Program-made: the position numbers and the translations under genes
NCBI GenBank assembly: GCA_003649695.1
Contig: QMSR01000047.1
Span: forward strand, 1-7,119
Length of the DNA: 7,119 bases
Direction of reading: 5' to 3'
DNA from: Thermoplasmata archaeon
GTDB taxonomy: Archaea; Thermoplasmatota; Thermoplasmata; Thermoplasmatales; B87-G9
The notes under the pieces: model-generated
The model's database searches: none
Seen by the model: the letters and a program-made list of their open reading frames with translations, nothing else
Told to the model about the DNA's origin: nothing
Shown here: positions 4,687 through 7,119 of the stretch, in pieces
Numbering within the stretch: the stretch's first letter is position 1
How the letters are laid out: each line of letters starts with the position of its first letter

Positions 4687-5547
4687 TCAGCCCACCAGGG
4701 CCTTCATGAGGTCCAGGTCGAAGACCATCCCGCAGAGCTCGTCGTTCTCGTCCAGGACCGGAAGCTGCCCGAAGTTCCCCCTCCTCATGTGCCTGGCCAC
4801 CTCGTTTATAGGGTCTTCCTCGAAGACCGTCAGGGGATCCGGAGTCATGACCTTCTTCACGGGCTCCTTGGGGACCTTCAGCTTCCTAATCGTGTAGTAG
4901 AACTTCATCACGTTCTGGAGGTGGTCTAGGGTCCAGGCCTGCTCGTAGTCGCCGTAGTCCCCTACGCCGAGCTCCGTGAAGGCCACCTTCACGTCCACGT
5001 CGACGGTCTTGAAGAGGTCCACGTCCGTCACGATGCCCGTGAGCCTCCCCTCCTCGTCGACCACGGGCATCGCGTAGAGGCCGCTGAGCCTCATGGCCTG
5101 GAAGACCACGCTTAGGGGTGTGCCCTCGTAGACCGGGAAGATGTTCCTCCTCATGAACTGCGATACCGGCCTCTCGTCCCCGGATCCCTCGATCACCCTG
5201 AGGAGGTCCATCGGGGTCAGGACCCCCACGACCCTGGAGTCCTCGACGACCGGCAGGTGCCTCACCCCGTGCCTGAGCATCCTCTCGGCGGCCGTGGATA
5301 CGTCGTCCTCGGGGCGCACTGGCTCGACGTCCCGGCGGACCAGCAGGCTCAGCTGGTCCTCCTCCGGGTTCTCCATGATGGCCCTCCTCGTGACGACGCC
5401 GACATAGTTGCCCTTGGCGTCCACCACGGGGAGGCCGGAGAAGCCGTGCTTGGCCATCAGGAGGAGGGCGTCTATCCTCCTGCCCGGGACCTCCGCAACC
5501 ACCGGATTCGGGGACATGAATTCCTTTACGAGCAACCTTCGGGCCAC
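4687..5547 (-). CDS. Protein with four CBS domains (two Bateman modules)
   Basis: A 286-residue protein made almost wholly of CBS repeats: CBS1 about 5-60 (VKEFMSPNPVV...SGLPVVD...GVVTRRAIM), CBS2 about 70-120 (HLPVVEDSRVVGVLTPMDLL), CBS3 about 127-182 (AMPVVDEEGRLTGIVTDVDLF) and CBS4 about 228-286 (KKVMTPDPLTVFEEDP...QLPVLDENDELCGMVFDLDL). Repeats 3 and 4 are separated by an atypical 45-residue insert (about 183-229) rich in Tyr and acidic residues. CBS pairs usually bind adenine nucleotides or S-adenosylmethionine; no catalytic domain is attached, so it is probably a sensor acting on a partner. The GTG start is chosen because a TATA element lies 26 nt upstream, an in-frame TAA sits at 5569-5571, and no Shine-Dalgarno is present, which fits a leaderless message. 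glyS follows after 1 nt. Its target is unknown; a link to aminoacylation is only suggested by the operon. Confidence 0.93.
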   Translation of the reverse strand: MARRLLVKEFMSPNPVVAEVPGRRIDALLLMAKHGFSGLPVVDAKGNYVGVVTRRAIMENPEEDQLSLLVRRDVEPVRPEDDVSTAAERMLRHGVRHLPVVEDSRVVGVLTPMDLLRVIEGSGDERPVSQFMRRNIFPVYEGTPLSVVFQAMRLSGLYAMPVVDEEGRLTGIVTDVDLFKTVDVDVKVAFTELGVGDYGDYEQAWTLDHLQNVMKFYYTIRKLKVPKEPVKKVMTPDPLTVFEEDPINEVARHMRRGNFGQLPVLDENDELCGMVFDLDLMKALVG

Positions 5548-5552
5548 GGCCC

Positions 5553-5560
5553 AGTTAAAG
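5553..5560 (+). promoter_or_regulatory. Candidate TATA element of priS
   Basis: AGTTAAAG is centred about 25 nt before the priS start region (5582-5585), and no Shine-Dalgarno is present, so priS is probably leaderless. The sequence resembles the tRNA-Ala element (GGTTAAAAG). It is a weak TATA box. Confidence 0.4.
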
Positions 5561-5568
5561 GGGGTTTC

Positions 5569-5580
5569 TTAATAATATTT
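5569..5580 (-). promoter_or_regulatory. TATA element of the CBS-glyS operon
   Basis: On the minus strand AAATATTATTAA is centred 26-27 nt before the GTG at 5547, consistent with a leaderless start. It lies on the far side of the priS TATA candidate, so the two divergent promoters cross over one another within the 37-nt gap. Confidence 0.55.
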
Positions 5581-5584
5581 CTTG

Positions 5585-6745
5585 ATGGTGGAGGGGTTGC
5601 GGGAGGACAGGGAGGCTGCTGCCCTCAGGAGGCTCTTCGCCCGTTACTACTCCTCCAGGCCAGTCCCCCCACCGCCGAGGTTCCCCAGGAGGGAGTTCGC
5701 CTTCACCCTCTTCGGAGGGCAGGGGATGGTCAGGCACCTGGCCTTCGGCAGCGCCTCGGAGCTCTCCTCCTTCCTCGCGGAGAGGGTTCCGAGAAACGCC
5801 TACTACTCGACCGCCTACTACGAGAGGCCCGCAGCCCCGGAGATGGGGAACAAAGGGTGGATGGGCGCGGACCTCGTCTTCGACCTGGACGCCGACCACA
5901 TGGGGAGGAGCGGGTCCTGGGAGGAGCTCCTAATGGAGGTCCGTAGGGAGACGGTGAGGCTGGTGCACGAGTTCCTGTTGGGGGAGCTGGGGATTCCGAA
6001 GGACTCCCTCCGCGTGGTCTTCAGCGGCGGGAGGGGCTTCCACGTCCACGTCCACGAGAGGGAGTACCTCCGCCTCGGCCCCGACGAGAGGAGGGAAATC
6101 GTGCTCTACGTCAAGGGAAAGGAGCTGGACCCCAAGAGGATCCTCAGAGGGAGGCTCCCCAGCCCGGGGGAGACCGGGTGGAGGGGGAGGCTGGCCAGGG
6201 CCCTCCTCAGGCTACTGGAGGGCGAAAAGCCCGAGGGAGTGAACGGGAGGAGGTGGAGGGCGCTCAGGCGCTGGCTGGAAGGGGAGGCCGAGGCCGTGCT
6301 CCCGGACGGGAGCAGGATCAGGGGGAAGAGGGGGGAGGTCCTGAGGGAGCTGGTCATTAGGGCAGGGTCGCCCGAGATGCTGCGGGGGAGGGAGTACGTC
6401 CTCCAGATGGCCGCCGAGATGGCGGCGTCGGAGTACGGCATCCTGGCCGCCGACGAGCCCGTGACAACGGACATACACAGGCTCATAAGGCTCCCTTACA
6501 GCCTCCACGGTAAGTCGGGCTTCCAGGTTAGGCCAGTTCCCCTCGGGGAGCTGGAGGAGTTCGACCCCCTCTCGGACGCCATTGTGGACGTGTTCAGGAG
6601 GGGGGAGTTCGAGATCGTGGGCCTTAGGAGGTTCTCCATAAGGCTCGGTGAGGAGGAGTGGGGGGTTGAAGAGGGCGAGAGGGTCAAGGTCCCCGCCTAC
6701 GTGTTCGTCTTCATGTGCGGGTACGGGGCGGCGAGACTGGCCTAG
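5585..6745 (+). CDS. priS: DNA primase catalytic (small) subunit PriS
   Basis: Makes RNA/DNA primers for replication together with PriL. With the ATG at 5585 the protein has 386 residues; a TTG at 5582 would add one, and a TAA at 5573 blocks longer forms. Signatures of the archaeo-eukaryotic primase family are clear: the approach GNKGWMGADLVFDLDADH (88-105) with metal-binding Asp100 and Asp102, SGGRGFHVHV (147-156), the third carboxylate in TTDIHRLIRLP (294-304, Asp296) and LHGKSGF (307-313). A basic, Arg/Glu-rich helical region fills about 175-265. The cysteine/histidine zinc-binding motif normally located between the catalytic Asp pair and the SGGRGFH motif is absent: the only cysteine in the protein is Cys378 near the C-terminus. 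The gene is divergent from the CBS-glyS operon, and its stop overlaps that of the convergent PLD-family gene. Assignment is secure. Confidence 0.96.
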   Translation: MVEGLREDREAAALRRLFARYYSSRPVPPPPRFPRREFAFTLFGGQGMVRHLAFGSASELSSFLAERVPRNAYYSTAYYERPAAPEMGNKGWMGADLVFDLDADHMGRSGSWEELLMEVRRETVRLVHEFLLGELGIPKDSLRVVFSGGRGFHVHVHEREYLRLGPDERREIVLYVKGKELDPKRILRGRLPSPGETGWRGRLARALLRLLEGEKPEGVNGRRWRALRRWLEGEAEAVLPDGSRIRGKRGEVLRELVIRAGSPEMLRGREYVLQMAAEMAASEYGILAADEPVTTDIHRLIRLPYSLHGKSGFQVRPVPLGELEEFDPLSDAIVDVFRRGEFEIVGLRRFSIRLGEEEWGVEEGERVKVPAYVFVFMCGYGAARLA

Positions 6746-7119
6746 TCCTCAGGTGGGCCTATCTTCTCGACCACGAAGCTCTCGTCCCTCTGGATGAAGT
6801 CCCACAGGGCCTCGAAGTCGACCCCTATCATCCTCCCCTCCTGGCCCTCCAGGACCACTATGTGCTCGAGGTTCCCCTGCATGCCAGACTCGGTCAGGTT
6901 CGCGGAGCCGACGACGGCGTAGCGCATGTCGACGACGTACATCTTGGCGTGGATCTTCCAGCCCTTGGTCACGAGTACCTCCAGGTCCGGAGGGACCCAG
7001 CTCTTGTCCCTGATCAGGCCCAGTAACCTCCTTCTGGGCCTCAGGGCGTCCCTGAAGATCTTGAGGCTCTCCCTCTGCTCCCTACCCTCGTCGGAGGTGA
7101 TGACCCTGACCCTGACTCC
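6742..7119 (-). CDS. Phospholipase D superfamily protein, C-terminal part (runs off the window)
   Basis: The frame is open to the window edge, so only the last 125 residues are seen. An internal GTG at 6972 is not a convincing start because the coding pattern continues upstream as sensible protein (VRVRVITSDEGREQRESLKI...LEVLVTKG). The catalytic HKD signature of the PLD superfamily is present: KIHAKMYVVD (H-x-K-x4-D) followed by GSANLTESGM and a Glu two residues on (GNLE). The protein then ends with a short alpha/beta tail, ALWDFIQRDESFV. This layout fits single-HKD, Nuc-like nucleases or phosphodiesterases that dimerise to build the active site; a two-HKD enzyme with its first copy outside the window is also possible. 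Substrate (DNA, RNA or lipid) cannot be told. The stop TAG interlocks with the priS stop in the shared CTAG at 6742-6745. Confidence 0.9.
   Translation of the reverse strand, partial: GVRVRVITSDEGREQRESLKIFRDALRPRRRLLGLIRDKSWVPPDLEVLVTKGWKIHAKMYVVDMRYAVVGSANLTESGMQGNLEHIVVLEGQEGRMIGVDFEALWDFIQRDESFVVEKIGPPED

Noticed and set aside
1..7119. CRISPR array, transposon or defence island near the CARF-like and PLD-family genes
   Set aside because: No regularly spaced repeats, transposase, terminal inverted repeats or cas genes are seen; base and codon use look uniform across the window.

Overview
The window is compact, GC-rich chromosomal DNA from an archaeon, probably a thermophile. The evidence is: an archaeal/eukaryotic-type glycyl-tRNA synthetase with no bacterial beta subunit; an archaeal/eukaryotic-type primase catalytic subunit (PriS); DUF357 and SDH_sah-type membrane protease families; TATA-like elements about 25 nt upstream of starts, several fitting leaderless transcripts; and arginine written mostly as AGG. 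Affiliation with a TACK-type lineage is a guess; the sequence alone does not settle it.

Layout, left to right. (a) 1-1029: a TATA box, a perfect 8-bp-arm palindrome and a Shine-Dalgarno precede a two-gene plus-strand operon, Hsp20 small heat-shock protein then an ArsR-like winged-helix regulator with a C-terminal coiled coil. (b) 1021-1629, minus: a two-domain regulator, N-terminal CARF/Csa3-like Rossmann-type domain plus C-terminal winged helix, overlapping the ArsR gene tail to tail by 9 bp. (c) 1683-1756, minus: tRNA-Arg(GCG). (d) 1832-2934, plus: a membrane ClpP/SppA-like serine protease (SDH_sah family) translationally coupled through a GTGA overlap to a small DUF357 protein that begins at a GTG. 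(e) 2945-3018, plus: tRNA-Ala(GGC) with the G3-U70 identity pair, ending 2 nt from the convergent glyS stop. (f) 3021-5547, minus: a four-CBS-domain protein followed after 1 nt by glycyl-tRNA synthetase, probably one operon. (g) 5585-6745, plus: DNA primase small subunit, divergent from the CBS gene across a 37-nt gap. (h) 6742-7119, minus: the C-terminal part of a phospholipase-D-superfamily protein that runs off the window; its stop interlocks with the priS stop in a shared CTAG.

Functionally this is mainly housekeeping (translation, replication initiation, protein quality control) with two stand-alone regulators. No mobile element, CRISPR array or obvious defence island is present, and no stretch longer than 300 bases lacks a gene. 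The best leads are the heat-shock operon with its candidate operator and cognate regulator, the orphan CARF-like regulator, and a primase lacking the cysteines of the usual zinc-binding motif. I do not see a clearly new multi-gene system.
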